Of a DNA stretch of 64,000 bases, positions 34,014 through 45,800 are shown in pieces; position 1 is the first letter of the stretch, and each line of letters opens with the position of its first letter. Origin of the DNA: Undaria pinnatifida (lineage: Eukaryota; Sar; Phaeophyceae; Laminariales; Alariaceae); NCBI GenBank assembly GCA_012845835.1, contig JABAKD010000029.1, forward strand, positions 14,921,453-14,985,452, in the 5' to 3' direction. The position numbers were made by a program, and so were the translations under genes. The notes beneath the pieces are model-generated. The model was not told the DNA's origin. It worked only from the letters and a program-made list of their open reading frames with translations, and searched no databases.

Positions 34014-35470
34014 GGCCCGAATTAACGAGCAACTTGCCAAATCGAATTTCGATTTTTTTTTTATATTTCATGCATAACACACGAAAAATTCAACTTTGGT
34101 TCTTATCAAGGAACGGCGCAGTGCGTTCTAGGCAATAAAAAAATTCAAAAAACGCAAAAGGGTCAACGAACACCCGTGGGTAACGACCGAGGCGAGCGAT
34201 GGCTCGCGTCCTCCCCGAAGCGCCGCGGCTAGCCGCAGAATCTTTTGGCCGGCAGCGGCTTGGAGGCTATGGCTCTAGGTGTCTCTTGGATGGGCTGGCG
34301 CCACCCCGCCGCCCGACACGGGCAGCAGCGACGGGGATATAGCGGTCGAACTTCTGAGCGAAGTCATCATGTGGTAGTTGGTCGTGTAACTTTCGAGGTG
34401 CAGGGCGACGAAAAGCTGGGTTTGCGGCGGTCTCGGTTGTTTTCGAAGCGTCGCAGGCGGTCTACGCTGTGCTAATGACCTTCGGAGGCCGCGCTGCGGC
34501 TGCTCCGGTGGTCCTGCCTTTCGCAATGGTGGCTTCTCGCCTCTCAATCAGCCGACGACATGGCACCAATTCGCGTGGCCGGCTTCGGTTACACAGAACA
34601 AGCCATGTCTAGGTGGACAAACTCCCTAAATTCAATTTCGATTTTCGACTAAATTCGACCGAGAAAGTCTTTTTTTACTTCGTTGTTGAATTTGATTTTT
34701 CGTAATAATTCTGAGAATGCCTGCTTGGTAATTCATTTCTTGACCAATCAGATGCGAATTAAATTCAATTCTATAAAAAAAATCGAAATTCGATTTGGCA
34801 AGTTCCTCGTTAATCTGGGCCCTTAGTCGAAAATCGAAATTCAATTTCAATTTGGGGAGTTTGTCCACCTAGACATGGCTTGTTCTGTGTAACCGAAGCC
34901 GGCCACGCGAATTGGTGCCATGTCATCGGCTGATTGAGAGGCGAGAAGCCACCATTGCGAGAGGTAGGACCACCGCAGCAGCCGCAGCGCGGCCTCCGAA
35001 GGTCATTAGCACAGCGTAGACCGCCTGCGACGCTTCGAAAACAATCGAGACCGCCGCAAACCCAGCTTTTCGTCGCCCTGCACCTCAAAAGTTACACGAC
35101 CAACTACCACATGATGACTTCGCTCAGAAGTTCGACCGCTATATCCCCGTCGCTGCTGCCCGTGTCGGGCGGCGGGGTGGCGCCAGCCCATCCAAGAGAC
35201 GCCTAGAGCCATAGCCTCCAAGCCGCTGCCGGCCAAAAGATTCTGCGGCTAGCCGCGGCGCTTCGGGGAGGACGCGAGCCATCGCTCGCCTCGGTCGTTG
35301 CCCACGGGTGTTCGTTGACCCTTTTGCGTTTTTTTATTTTTTTTATTTCCTAGAACGCACTGCGCCGTTCCTTGATAAGAACCAAAGTTGAATTTTTCGT
35401 GTATTATGCATGAAATTAGAAAAAAAAGAAATCGAAATTCGATTTGGCAAGTTGCTCGTTAATCTGGGCC
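34013..35470. mobile_element. Foldback element with 0.6-kb near-identical inverted arms
   Basis: The left arm, 34013-34652, and right arm, 34826-35470, are inverted repeats of each other with few differences: the 76-residue open frame at 34245-34475 is encoded identically in the right arm (35006-35236, minus). Both outer ends read GGGCCC(A)GATTAACGAGCAAC. The 175-bp centre is an inverted copy of unit A, which also lies just outside the left arm. This A - B - A(inv) - B(inv) layout fits a foldback (FB-like) transposon or an inverted duplication of a B element. The arms are very alike, so the event is recent or maintained by gene conversion. The type of transposase is unknown. Confidence 0.8.
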
Positions 35471-35514
35471 TTCAGCTGTGAGTTCGACGAATTTCGGGTC
35501 AATACTCATATTTA

Positions 35515-36373
35515 GGCCATTTCTTACACAGTCGGATTTGTCAGTCGAAAACGGCCGTTTTCGACTGAAGCCGAAATCGGGCTTTCTTACATTTGCTTCC
35601 CTTTCCTTTCTCTTCTTGTTTGTTCTGTTTCTTTCTCCAATTGACTTGCGTCTGTCGTGCGTATGCGTAATGATAGATACTACGAACGTGTAATATATAC
35701 GTGGTGATCTTTCTTGGGTGGCAAGCGGTATATCGGTTTTTCCAGGCGTGAGTAGTGAGACGTATGCACCAGGTATGGACCTGGCACATCGTAGACTGAC
35801 TCCCGATTTCACTTTTATATGTTTCTGGTGGAGGCATGAATTGCGTCAGCTGTGATATATGCGTGTACCACCTTGGGTTGTGTGTGTTTTTCCCTGGGGT
35901 ATTCCTCAGCTCCAGAGTGACTGGAGCCTGTCCTGTGACCACGGACTTGATTATGCGGGTTAATGTGAGAACAACAACAACAACAATCACACGACAGCAG
36001 TAGCGCGTTATCGATGCCATTTTGCCAACAACGGCTACGCCTGCTGTAGGGTTGACGGCTCTCGGCTGAGTGCAACGCCACGAACGTAGCTTTGGCAGTA
36101 TTTGGCTAAGCCCAACGCCACCAACAACCCGCTTGGACGAAGGTTCGTCGCGCGTGAAACACGCGTTGCTCGCGAGGAACGCGCAAAAGCACAGAGCTGC
36201 CAACCGAGTTTCGAACGCCATTCAACAGTACTCCCTCACACCTACCGCCTTTGGGAAGAGCACAAAAACTTTAAGATCGACTCAACTGACGATAAGAAGA
36301 AGGACGGACCAGAAGAATCCAGTCGAAAAGGGCCGTTTTCGACTGGCGGAATCCGACTGTATAAGAAATGGCC
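35515..36373. mobile_element. MITE with about 55-bp TIRs and TTA target duplication
   Basis: Ends GGCCATTTCTTACACAGTCG and GGCCATTTCTTATACAGTCG (complement of the right end) extend into a perfect palindrome, CAGTCGAAAACGG then CCGTTTTCGACTG, in the left TIR. TTA flanks both sides (35512-35514, 36374-36376). The 859-bp element shares GGCC-TTTCTTA termini with the MITE at 25928 and its left interior with 2823-3170. Its right interior (GCGTGAAACACGCG, CAACGCCACCAAC) recurs at 47940-48240. A PIF/Harbinger-type non-autonomous element is likely from the TWA duplication. Confidence 0.85.
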
Positions 36374-36414
36374 TTACAAGCTGCGTTGTTGGTACTTGTA
36401 ATATACTATGTGGG

Positions 36415-36490
36415 TGGGTTTTTTATTGGGATGGGTCCTATTTTTTTTTATACCTGGTATATATACCTGGTATATATACCTGGTATGTTT
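36415..36490. repeat. TATACCTGGTA tandem copies
   Basis: Three head-to-tail copies of ATACCTGGTATAT lie at about 36460-36487, the densest cluster of a TACCAGGTA/TACCTGGTA word that is scattered across the window. Confidence 0.8.
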
Positions 36491-36734
36491 TGTTGTTCTC
36501 CACTGTCATGGTTAGTGTTGGTATTGTTACTTCAGGTATCTCTTATTTTGTTTTCAAGACAGCCGTGGCAGTTCCGGGATGATCCGGGGCGTGTGGCGCA
36601 AGCACAGCGCAAGGGTTCGTGAATGGCATTACTCTCTACGAGTATAATAAAGGTGCTTCCTTGTTTCTCGGCTTCGATATATATACGGCGTTCCGCGCAC
36701 AGACTGACTAACATCACCCTGTTGACCCTGATAG

Positions 36735-36870
36735 CTACACTGTAGTTGCAAGGGGAGTCGCCGACCTATATCCTTAATGAGGACACACAACCTGTAATAC
36801 GCGCGATCGTATCACACACAGCTTGCAAAGACGAGTTTCGACTAAATCTTGGATCTCACAGCTGGAATGT
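36735..36870. repeat. Dispersed repeat (GCAAAGACGAGT..TCGACTAAAT..CTCACAGCTG)
   Basis: This sequence recurs at 46155-46290, 52335-52400 and 61800-61880, and inverted at 35462-35500. The copies share AAGGGAGTC-CCGACCT, ATC-CGCGC-GC-TGCAAAGACGA, and -CTCACAGC. The family is unknown. Confidence 0.65.
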
Positions 36871-37017
36871 ATTTCTATTTTTATATTATATACGGCGGAA
36901 ATGCTGGCCTTTCACTCAGGACTAAACTGCATCACCGATTTTATGGACAATTTACTTGATAACAGAGCTGGAAAAAAAAACATTGCAGTAGGGAAACGGT
37001 GTAGGACTCCTATCGGC

Positions 37018-37735
37018 CTAAAAGTTTGCTAACTTTTTTGGGGGGTTATTTGCTGAAATATTCCGGGTAACGTCGCTATGGGGAAAATATGACCTAAATG
37101 TTTTTTTTCTGGCTCTTTCTGGGGTCATGCGGTCCAGCAGGTCATTTTGTCTGTTTTTCATCAAGCCTTGATCAACACTCCCTACCAAACACGATTGACC
37201 TTCGATCTCGAGATAGAGACAACCCATGGCCACTCCTCTTTGTTCCGGACAAGGCCACATGAGTGTAGGTGACAGCGCTGAAGAATTTATCTCGATCTGT
37301 GGTCTAGGGCGTGGGAGGTTGCTTGTGTTGTCCCGTGGTCTTCCGTCACATCCTCTCAAAAACTCTGTTTTTCGCCCGTTGGGAGACGATAGAGAGTTTT
37401 CGTCTCAGTTTTCTACACACCAGCCGTCAAATGTGTTTTAACAGAAGCCTGATCGGCGCCCGCCACAAATCACCGGCCTTAGAGTGAGCGTTGTACACCA
37501 AGGGGGGGTCGAGCCCCTAACGAGCTCGCCACGTTCGGAGTTCACGATGCTGTCGTTGATTCCGTTGAACGAAGTGTGGAGAACACGAAATTGCGCCGCG
37601 TCTAATCCAAGATCTGCTTGAAAATTTCTCAGGCCGATGTTGGCCAAGATCGCCGCGAGAAATCGTTTTTTCTCGAAATTCTGGAAAGTTGCAAAGAATA
37701 ATTCTACCAAATTGGGTCCATAGGCGAGCATTCAG
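37018..37735. other. Unclassified open region, possibly transposon-derived
   Basis: Both strands are unusually open. On the minus strand an ATG at 37731 starts 97 codons (NLVELFFATFQNFEKKRFLAA), and 37018-37359 has a second frame containing LYLEIEGQSCLVG. On the plus strand 37440-37720 reads GGVEPLTSSPRSEFT and LNEVWRTRNCAASNPRS with one stop. No family is recognised and no splice model is convincing. Confidence 0.35.
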
Positions 37736-38339
37736 GCGAAGTTTGGCTGGGATCTTTGGGAATTTCAAACTTTTGGCCTTCCGTTGTCACCGGTCTAATA
37801 TAAAGAAGTTTCCGACTGCCGCCATGCAACAATAGCAGCAGCGCTCGTTGCTGCTTTCGCTCATGAACTCCTGTTTGGTTTGTCTCACGCTCGTCCTTCC
37901 TCCCCCCCCGCCCCGCCCCACGGCTTCTTGCCTGCGTCTCGCGCGCACACTGCCGTTGCAGCGGACCCCGCAGCGCGTTACTAGCGCCAACCAGAGAGCG
38001 AGCAGACCGTGCTGCTGCTGTGGACCCGTGTCTCCGCGTGGACACCACGGGTATCTCGGCAAAACGCTGAGATACTGTACAAGAACCTATGCTTCGCGAA
38101 TTTGCGCTAAAAAAGAGTAACGGCCCATAGCTCTGGGCCAGGCCGCCGTCTTTTAGAGATCTCCCCGACAATCAGTGCACTTGCTTCTTTCAAGCGGTCA
38201 TAAATTTTACTTGTGCTGGCTGTTCAACTATCGGTGAATGCCTGCACGCTCTGCCTGGGGACAGGCTACTTGGAGTTAGGGTCGGATATATTTAGCAGGA
38301 GCTGAAATATCTGATTTGATTGACGGGCTGTCACCAAGT

Positions 38340-38482
38340 TGCACGTGTCACAAGCGCCACAAGTCGCTTGTGGCACAAGTCACAAGTCACACCAGTGACA
38401 AGTGCCGCAAGCCGCATGTGCCTCAAGTCATAAGTGCCATAAGTCACAAGTGACTCGAGTCATAAGTGACACAAGGAACAAG
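38340..38482. repeat. (GTCACAAGT)-type minisatellite upstream of the SPRING gene
   Basis: About 16 copies of the word (T)CACAAGT or CATAAGT, often as CACAAGTCACAAGT, fill the 140 bp ending 12 bp before the start codon. It lies where the promoter or 5' UTR should be and may affect expression. Confidence 0.85.
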
Positions 38483-38493
38483 CCTACGAATTG

Positions 38494-40035
38494 ATGGAGA
38501 CAACAACCCGAATCAGACTGTTCAACACCCGAAGTGCAGACGAAGAAGAAGGCCGAGGCGCACCAGGCGCACGCCGACGCGTTGACTCCGTCGGGAGAGC
38601 GAGGCGCCGGAGGCACCACAGAGCACCCGAGCGTCGGTATTTTTTCTGGATCCTCTCCACCCGACGAGCGATGCTGTTGTCGTTGCTCGTCGTCGGCGCC
38701 GCGGGGCCTTTCGTCAGCCTTCGTCTGCTCGCTTGGGCCTCCAGGAATATGCCACAAGCCCCCGACGTTGGTAACGGTGGGGGCGGTGGCGTCAAAATTG
38801 ACATAAAAGAAAGAAGCCCAAGTGTTAGCCTCGGACCCAATTCCATCCCTTCGGTGGTGCGAGTCGAGCGCCGAGCATCGTTACCGGGGCTTCCTGGCCT
38901 CTCCGGCCCCGCGCACCCTGGCCGCGCGCGACAGGGGTTTGAGGAGGGAGAGGATAGTGGCCTGCCGCGCACGTGGACGCTCTTGGGAGGTGAGGATGCT
39001 CCCGCTGGCGGGGAGGAGGAACCCCGCGACGTCTGCAGGAACACCGTGCAAGGAATGGCTCTGATTGCGGACTCGGAGGGCAGGGTGTGTCGGCGCGCAG
39101 AGCTAGACCACGACCGCCCTGGATGCTGCAAAGCGCTCCCACTGTCGTCGGCGAGCGGTAATCTACCCGGTGGTGGGGCGACTGGAGCGATTGCCTCCAT
39201 GGATAGCTACGTCATCAATGACACGCCATCGCTTCCGCCGCCGCCACGAGCCTCGATGCCGTTACGCGCGGGCGTGCGAAATAAGGAAGCAGAGGGCGCC
39301 CGCGAAGAGGATAATACGCCCCGCGCGCTAACCGCTGTGGCCGGTCGCCACCTAGCGGGCCGCCAGGTAGCCGGCCGCCAGGGGGGGGCTGAGGACGGTG
39401 TTCCTCCGCAAGAGGCTTTGTCGACCGCGTTTTCGTGTTGGAGTTGTGACGCGGGCGGGAACGGGGGTAGCTCCTGCTGCGCGTCGTACGAGTTTTGTGT
39501 GTCGTGCTGTCAGGACCCGCGGCGGAAGGAGGAGCGGGAGGCTATCCAAGCTGCGGCGGCAATGTCGGGGCACCCCGTCTACGCGGGGCTTAGTTTCGTC
39601 GGTGGCGATGACGGTAGCAGTAACAAGGCGGTTGGCATCGAGAATGCGTCACCACTGGCGCTCCCTTTACAAGGACGGAGGGGTCAGATAGAAGGAGGGA
39701 AAGGCCGGATAGAAGAGGGGGGGGGTCGGATCGATCGCGAGGAGGCTTACCGAGAGGCGGCTTTCGACCACTGCGCGTTTCGGTGCCGCACGTACTCGGG
39801 GAGCGTCGCCCACGAGAATTCTTTTCGGGGCCCGCTTAAGCATTGCTTCGGGAAATTTCGCCCCCCCGCGACCCCGGGGATGGCGTCGAAAGGCGACGGG
39901 ATGAATGGGAATGGGAATGCGATACGGGAGATCGTGAACGGCGGTAGTGGCGGTGGCGGTTCGCTGGCGGACCCGCGAGGGGAGGCGCCGCCGTTGCAAC
40001 TCGATCCACTCCTCGTTGGCTTCGTTAGCGAGTAG
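38494..40035 (+). CDS. SPRING1: SPRING (C12orf49, SREBF-pathway regulator) family protein, single exon
   Basis: 513 codons from the first ATG after an in-frame TGA (about 38467). The animal protein SPRING is a Golgi membrane glycoprotein needed for SREBP processing through site-1 protease. The conserved core is present: CRNTVQGMALIADSEGRVC, CC, then FSCWSCDAGG...CCASYEFCVSCCQDP and HCAFRCRTYSGSVAHENSF...KHCFGKF. A hydrophobic segment MLLSLLVVGAAGPFVSLRLLAW (about residues 59-80) is a signal anchor, giving a lumenal C-terminus, as in the family. The protein is more than twice the length of the roughly 200-aa animal protein. The extra length is a basic N-terminus, a long insert between the two Cys clusters, and a low-complexity tail. 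It has no introns, unlike its neighbours. ATG 38671 (MLLSLL) is an alternative start. A role in a stramenopile is inferred. Confidence 0.88.
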   Translation: METTTRIRLFNTRSADEEEGRGAPGARRRVDSVGRARRRRHHRAPERRYFFWILSTRRAMLLSLLVVGAAGPFVSLRLLAWASRNMPQAPDVGNGGGGGVKIDIKERSPSVSLGPNSIPSVVRVERRASLPGLPGLSGPAHPGRARQGFEEGEDSGLPRTWTLLGGEDAPAGGEEEPRDVCRNTVQGMALIADSEGRVCRRAELDHDRPGCCKALPLSSASGNLPGGGATGAIASMDSYVINDTPSLPPPPRASMPLRAGVRNKEAEGAREEDNTPRALTAVAGRHLAGRQVAGRQGGAEDGVPPQEALSTAFSCWSCDAGGNGGSSCCASYEFCVSCCQDPRRKEEREAIQAAAAMSGHPVYAGLSFVGGDDGSSNKAVGIENASPLALPLQGRRGQIEGGKGRIEEGGGRIDREEAYREAAFDHCAFRCRTYSGSVAHENSFRGPLKHCFGKFRPPATPGMASKGDGMNGNGNAIREIVNGGSGGGGSLADPRGEAPPLQLDPLLVGFVSE

Positions 40036-42838
40036 AAAGATGGGGGGGAAGGAAGGGAGGTCCTCTCTGTGGGGAGCTGCTATTGATGCTATTGATGCTA
40101 GGGTTATGTCGATGGGGATGTTGTTATTTGGGTTTTGTCTTGGGATGGGTTGCTTCTATTTGTGTCTCCGTGCGTTGCGGCGCGAACCGCCGTCTGCTGC
40201 GCTCGTCGTCGTGGGATAGATTTTTGCCGTGTTTCTCCTTGCGGTTGTTTCGGCGGTGCGTCTGGGCTCTCTGTACAACTTGAGCTTTTGTCGTACGTGG
40301 CGGTTCGAATGCTGCGGAGTGATGAAAAGCTGGGCGCCCACAAACACCAAGTTTGAACGTTGCACGACCATCGAATTTTGAAAAACACGGACATGCGAAG
40401 CGCTACGCTGCTTTTCTCGCTCGAGTGTTGGAGCTGTTTCGGTAGAAACGTTACCTTTGTTTGGGCGGCTTGTTGCTCACCTGAACAGCTTTACCACTGC
40501 GTATCCTTGTTTTGGGCAAAAACATTTGGAATTAGACTAGGATCATGTTTGGAGTTGGAAAATGATTACGAACGTAGTATGGTATCCTATCGTAGCAGGT
40601 TACTGTTTTTTGCGTTCTCTGGTTGCAGTATAGCGCATTTTTGGCTTTTGACATGGAGGGCATGGATACGCGACGAGGATAGATGTACCATAGCGTTATT
40701 TTTTACAAGCAGGTTTTCGCCCACGGCACGTTTAGTTTTTAGTTTGGTGCGTTTACGTTAGTACGCATTAATCGTAAGTGATGCGCTCCTTAGTCTTTCG
40801 GTGGTGGTGGCTAGTTTGTTCCCTGTGTTTGTTGCGCTGCTGTGCTGATTTGGTCAATGATAGGGTGGAGTAGGGCGGTGACTTTTGCACGTCGAGGAAG
40901 GCACGCCGTGCATGGTATCGTTCAAGGGTGTGCTTATTGATAGTAGGTTACCCAGGTACCTCACAGGGTATATGCTTACACGGATACCTATCTGAGTATA
41001 GCCATAACGAGGTTTCGTACCCGGGTACCTCAGAGCACTTGCCCTACTAATGACGCGAGTGATTTAAGTTTTTTTTTTTTTGCGGTAGATAGCTCAGTGT
41101 ATCGAATTTGTACGTTAGCGTGGTTTTGGCTCGTTTACGTGTATGCCAGCCGGTGCAATGCGGCTATTCCGCAGCCCAAGTGCTGGTATTGTTTAGATTT
41201 CCTGACACGGAGTACCGTTGCAGTTACCTTAAATATGACGCTCTCTGTCAGTGTCGATACGTGCAGGCTATGCGCCCTCCCGTCAATTTTATGTGGCGAG
41301 ATGAATCTCATATGTACATGTGTTGCGGGATCCATGCTGGCGACGCAGATCGTTTTACCGCGTGTAGGCATACACTGCGCCCTCTCCTATAGTGCCTGTT
41401 GATTTGTTCGAATAAAATGCCGTTGCTCTATATTGTGCCGGTGAACTCGCTTGGCACGACTGGAACTCTGTATTAAGTAACCCTTTCCCAATATTTCTGG
41501 TGCCCTGAATAATGCCAGTATACTGGGCTGGCATATACCGGCAATATTGGAAGCCCCCCACTGTAAGCTTCAGCGGTTGAGGTGTGGCGCGGGGATCTCC
41601 GATGATCATGTCCTCAAACGATCAACCCGAACAAATGGATAGATGCGGGGGTATAGAAAAAGCGCAATCATATTATCTCGTTCGTTCGCCATATGGGACA
41701 GCAGTGCGACCGCAATTCGGCCGCTTTTACCCGTAGTCTAACGTGTTTAGCACAGCACTCCCGTTAAGGGGACAACACACTTGGAACCCGACTATTATAG
41801 AACCATTTTAGAATTTTAGAAGGTAAAAAGGTTAACGCGGCTTGAACTGAGAAAAGCTATGGAATGAGAAAGAACTACATCACACCCGGGCAAATCACCA
41901 CCCGCTTGCCCCTCGTCCCAAGCCTTCACACTTCATTCACACAGCGCACAAAATCGTTCAAAAACTAATGCCGGCCTATTGGCTAACGCGTACGCTGCCC
42001 GGGCACACACCGCCGTCGCCACGGCTCTAGGGTGCACAGTACCAACCGACGCAAGGGCTACCGGCACAACCACACGCTGTCGCATCACGCGGCGTCGCAA
42101 TATGGACAGCCTTCAACTCTACGCAAACATTGCCTTCGTACATCAACAGCCATGCCAGTTGGCCCGTTTAGGTCGTGCTTACGCCGCGAAGGACGCACAC
42201 AACGGTAACCAACAAAATTATTGCAACCCTCCCCAATCCCCTCCTTCGCGCTTTACGCTGCTCGCGACACCTGGGGACCCATCCGCGACGTACGGAAAAC
42301 GAAATGAAAAACTTGGCAGATTGGAAGACTGGTGCTATGGTTTGCGATGTGTATCTCTTGTCTGCTGTGTTTGCGATGTGCAATACTCGCCGGTGACAAA
42401 AGACACCATACAATTTCAGCGGGCGCAAGAAAACACACCAGCAATCTCGAGCAGATGCAAGGAGACCGTGGTTTGCCCCCGTTGATTGACTTCCCCTCCA
42501 ATATCAAAACTAGCGTACTAACGACGAAAGAGGCCTTGATGCGTCCACACAGAAGCTTTTGACACCTACAAACAGGCCTTCACGTGCAAAAAAAAACGGT
42601 ATCCTAGTAATGACATGGCTGATCTCAAGTCAATATCGGGGCTTCGAATACGCTTTACGTCACCCACCCCACACCCCACACCGAAGATGTCTGTTGGCGG
42701 CACTCTTGCCCCTTCGGACGGCCGTCAAGGAACTACCCACACTAAATCTAGTATGGTCAGAATACAGAGGCCTTGACGGGTCAAAAACAAGACCGTCATC
42801 GGACGCATTTGCTGGACACCCGACTGCGCAGGGGAGGT
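40036..42838. other. No gene recognised between SPRING and the CBS gene
   Basis: This holds the converging 3' flanks of the two genes. Weak structures: GGGTACCTCAGAG / GGTACCTCACAGG near 40955 and 41020. Open frames at 40360-40761, 41097-41402 and 41979-42485 show no family motifs or splice support. Confidence 0.4.
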
Positions 42839-45800
42839 TTAGGGAGCTGACGGCGGGAGGCCAAGCATCTTGCAGAGCAGGTCATCCCTCTCCTTCGTAT
42901 ACTCCTTCACCAAATCCTGCGGATGTTACGATTCGTCAAGTGTTTGCGAAGAGTCACGTCGACGGAGACCAGTCAGACACGAGCACGCACACAACGGTTA
43001 GTAGTTAGAGTAGCAAATATGCTAGAGTAGACGCTACAGTATACAAAATAGTACGAAGGAGTAAAATGGCGTTGCACAATAGGATAAATGGGAGGCGTTT
43101 GTTACCAAGGCTGATAAAACACCCAAAACTTCGCCGGTGTGGGCGTCATTCATGGAAAAATAATATAACCCTAACATGTACCAGGCACAGAGGTAGTAGT
43201 TTCCAACCCTAGCATGTACCAGGCACAGAGGTAGTAGTTTCTAAGTAAGCATAAAATTATGTAAGAGCGAAGGAGTAAACAAACACCTACAAAACAAAAT
43301 ATATATAAAAAAACCCGGCAAAACAAACACCAGGCAACCTAACCTTACCCCGTGTCTTACCTTCACCGAGATCAGACCGAAGACTTCGCCAGTGTGGTCG
43401 TCAATTACGGGAAGATGGCGGACATCGGCGGCGATCATCTTCTTCACGCACGCCTCGATCGTGTCCGACCGCTTCGCTGCCACCATCTTAGGGCCCCTAG
43501 TGCAAACCTCCTTCACCTGACAACGCACGCGACGGCAATCGGTAACACAAAAGAAGAAAAAAAAGCATGACCACAAGCATAACATGCAGCAGCCACCAAG
43601 GACACCCCAGCGGTGACCAACACGCGGCCACATGAACAAACCCAGACACGCACATTGACACAAAAACAAAATCAAATCACAGACACAAACACAGACAGAC
43701 GCAAAACATGAATGTATCAAAGATACACGCACAAAAAGAAATAGGCAAGCACCAACGAGTCTGGATTTTGTTAGGCCCGTTTGAGTAGTAACAAGCAATA
43801 TCCAGGTCATTATATCCATGTATAGAGGGGTTCGCGAGGCCAAGGGCCAAGGTCTAGTCACGCCTCGGGCTGGGGAGACCCAGTGAAATAGAAAATAGAA
43901 ACAAAAATGCTGCTCGCACACTTGACTGAGCCTCGATTGGCTATATATAGCCGAAAAAGCCGAAAAAAAATGAACGATTTTCGGTTTTTGCAGCTGACTT
44001 TCGAGAGGTTTTGTAAGAAGCCGTTTTTTTTCATTTGGAGCCTATCTTTCTGTGACGGAGGCGAGTTGTAATCCTCGGGTTCGATTTTTTTTAATGAAAA
44101 AGCTAATTTCTATTTACCCCTTATATAATAACACCTGCAAAGCAGATGGACATCGCATTTATAAGCTCCGTGTAAGCGGGCCGATTTTCCAGCACCATAG
44201 GAAACGGGAATCAGCCGATTTGTTTTTCTTCGAGTCGACCGTTTATTTTTTATCGAACCGAAGTTTTCAGCGTCGAGCCGAAATCCGACACAACAATCCC
44301 GAGCGAGCAGATACTTCAGAATCCGAGTCGATTTAGCCAAAAAAAAAGGCGTTGTTTGGGAGTGGGCCGATTTTCCTATCTTCGAGACTGTTTTTTTTTT
44401 TCGAGCCGAAGTGAGCCGAAAACAGGACTTTCGAAATTCAGCTTACATTCATAAAGCCCACTTTGTGGTTTCTTTTTTAGCATATATACCAGGTACCAGT
44501 GGTACATCTTAACGTGAGCCTACCTACCATACACAAGGGCCTACCATAAAACCCAGTATTTGCTTTGAAACGGACGACTCGCCGCATCGCGCGTATCGCT
44601 TTTGTACCAAGAACACGGCAATGGCGATGGCCAAACACGGGCATGTTAACATGTTAAACACCGTGTAAATGTGTCCATAGCATCAGCAAACATAGCGTGT
44701 GGAAAAAACATCACCTTAGTGTCCTTCGAATGCTTGCCAAGGAGGGCGACCTTGCACACGTAGTCGCGTTCCGAGATGATTCCCGACACCTGTTTTCGGG
44801 TACGTGATGGATTGCAGTAGTTATCAGTACCAGGGCACGTAGGTAGTAGCCGTCAATACCAGGTATAACGCTAGTATAGCGGTATACTTTGTATAACCAT
44901 AAATACCAGGTAGTCCATAGTAGTTATCAATACCAGGTATACATAACAAGTAGTACAGCAGCTATCAATATCTTTAATACCACAATGCCAACACCACCAA
45001 CGCAGGTGCCCGGTGGCATTAATAGTTGTCGATACGATACCACGCCAAGTAGTAGTACCTGGTAGTAGTTATCAATACCAGGTATAAATAACAAGCAGCA
45101 GTAATCTTCGCACTCACCACCCAATTCTTCGTGACCATAACGCAGGCATTCGGCTGAAGGCGTCGTGCACTACACCACCATACAACGTAGTTCCTGTCCT
45201 ATTAATAGCTTTGCACTCATCGCTGCATGCAGTAGCTCCACTATTCATATCATATAGTATCTTCACACGTCGGACAGATCATCACCGGTCCCACTTGGCG
45301 ATCTAGATCCTTCACGGACGATCTGTATGGTCCATTAATATAATAGCTCATGTTGCCGGATGGGAGTCGTACGATCTGCATGGTGTAGCACATGTTTATT
45401 ACTGTAGTTGGATCTGCACTCTACACTTACACATCCTGCACAACGTCTCAGAGCGGCGGCTGTAGCATCTACCGCAGATTATATAGCTTATGTAGATTAT
45501 CTATCGAGATGTACAGATCCTGCACAACGTCTCCGAGCGGCCGATAAAAGATCTACTCCAGGTGATCTAGATGATCTAGATTGTCTACTGGGATGTACAG
45601 ATCCTGCACAACGTCCCAGAGCGGCAGCCGCAGGATCTACTGTAGATGATCTAGATGGGATAGGTTATATAGATATTGATATGTCCGAGGTGTGACTTAT
45701 CTTGCCAGCACAACATAGTTACCGCCAGACATGCACTCACCACTCCGTTCTTAGTGACGATGAGGCATCCCACGTTGTACGCGGACATTCGGCTGATGGC

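Noticed and set aside
36997-37731. A minus-strand two-exon gene
   Set aside because: Both strands are open, no splice sites agree in phase, and no family is recognised; kept only as an unclassified region.
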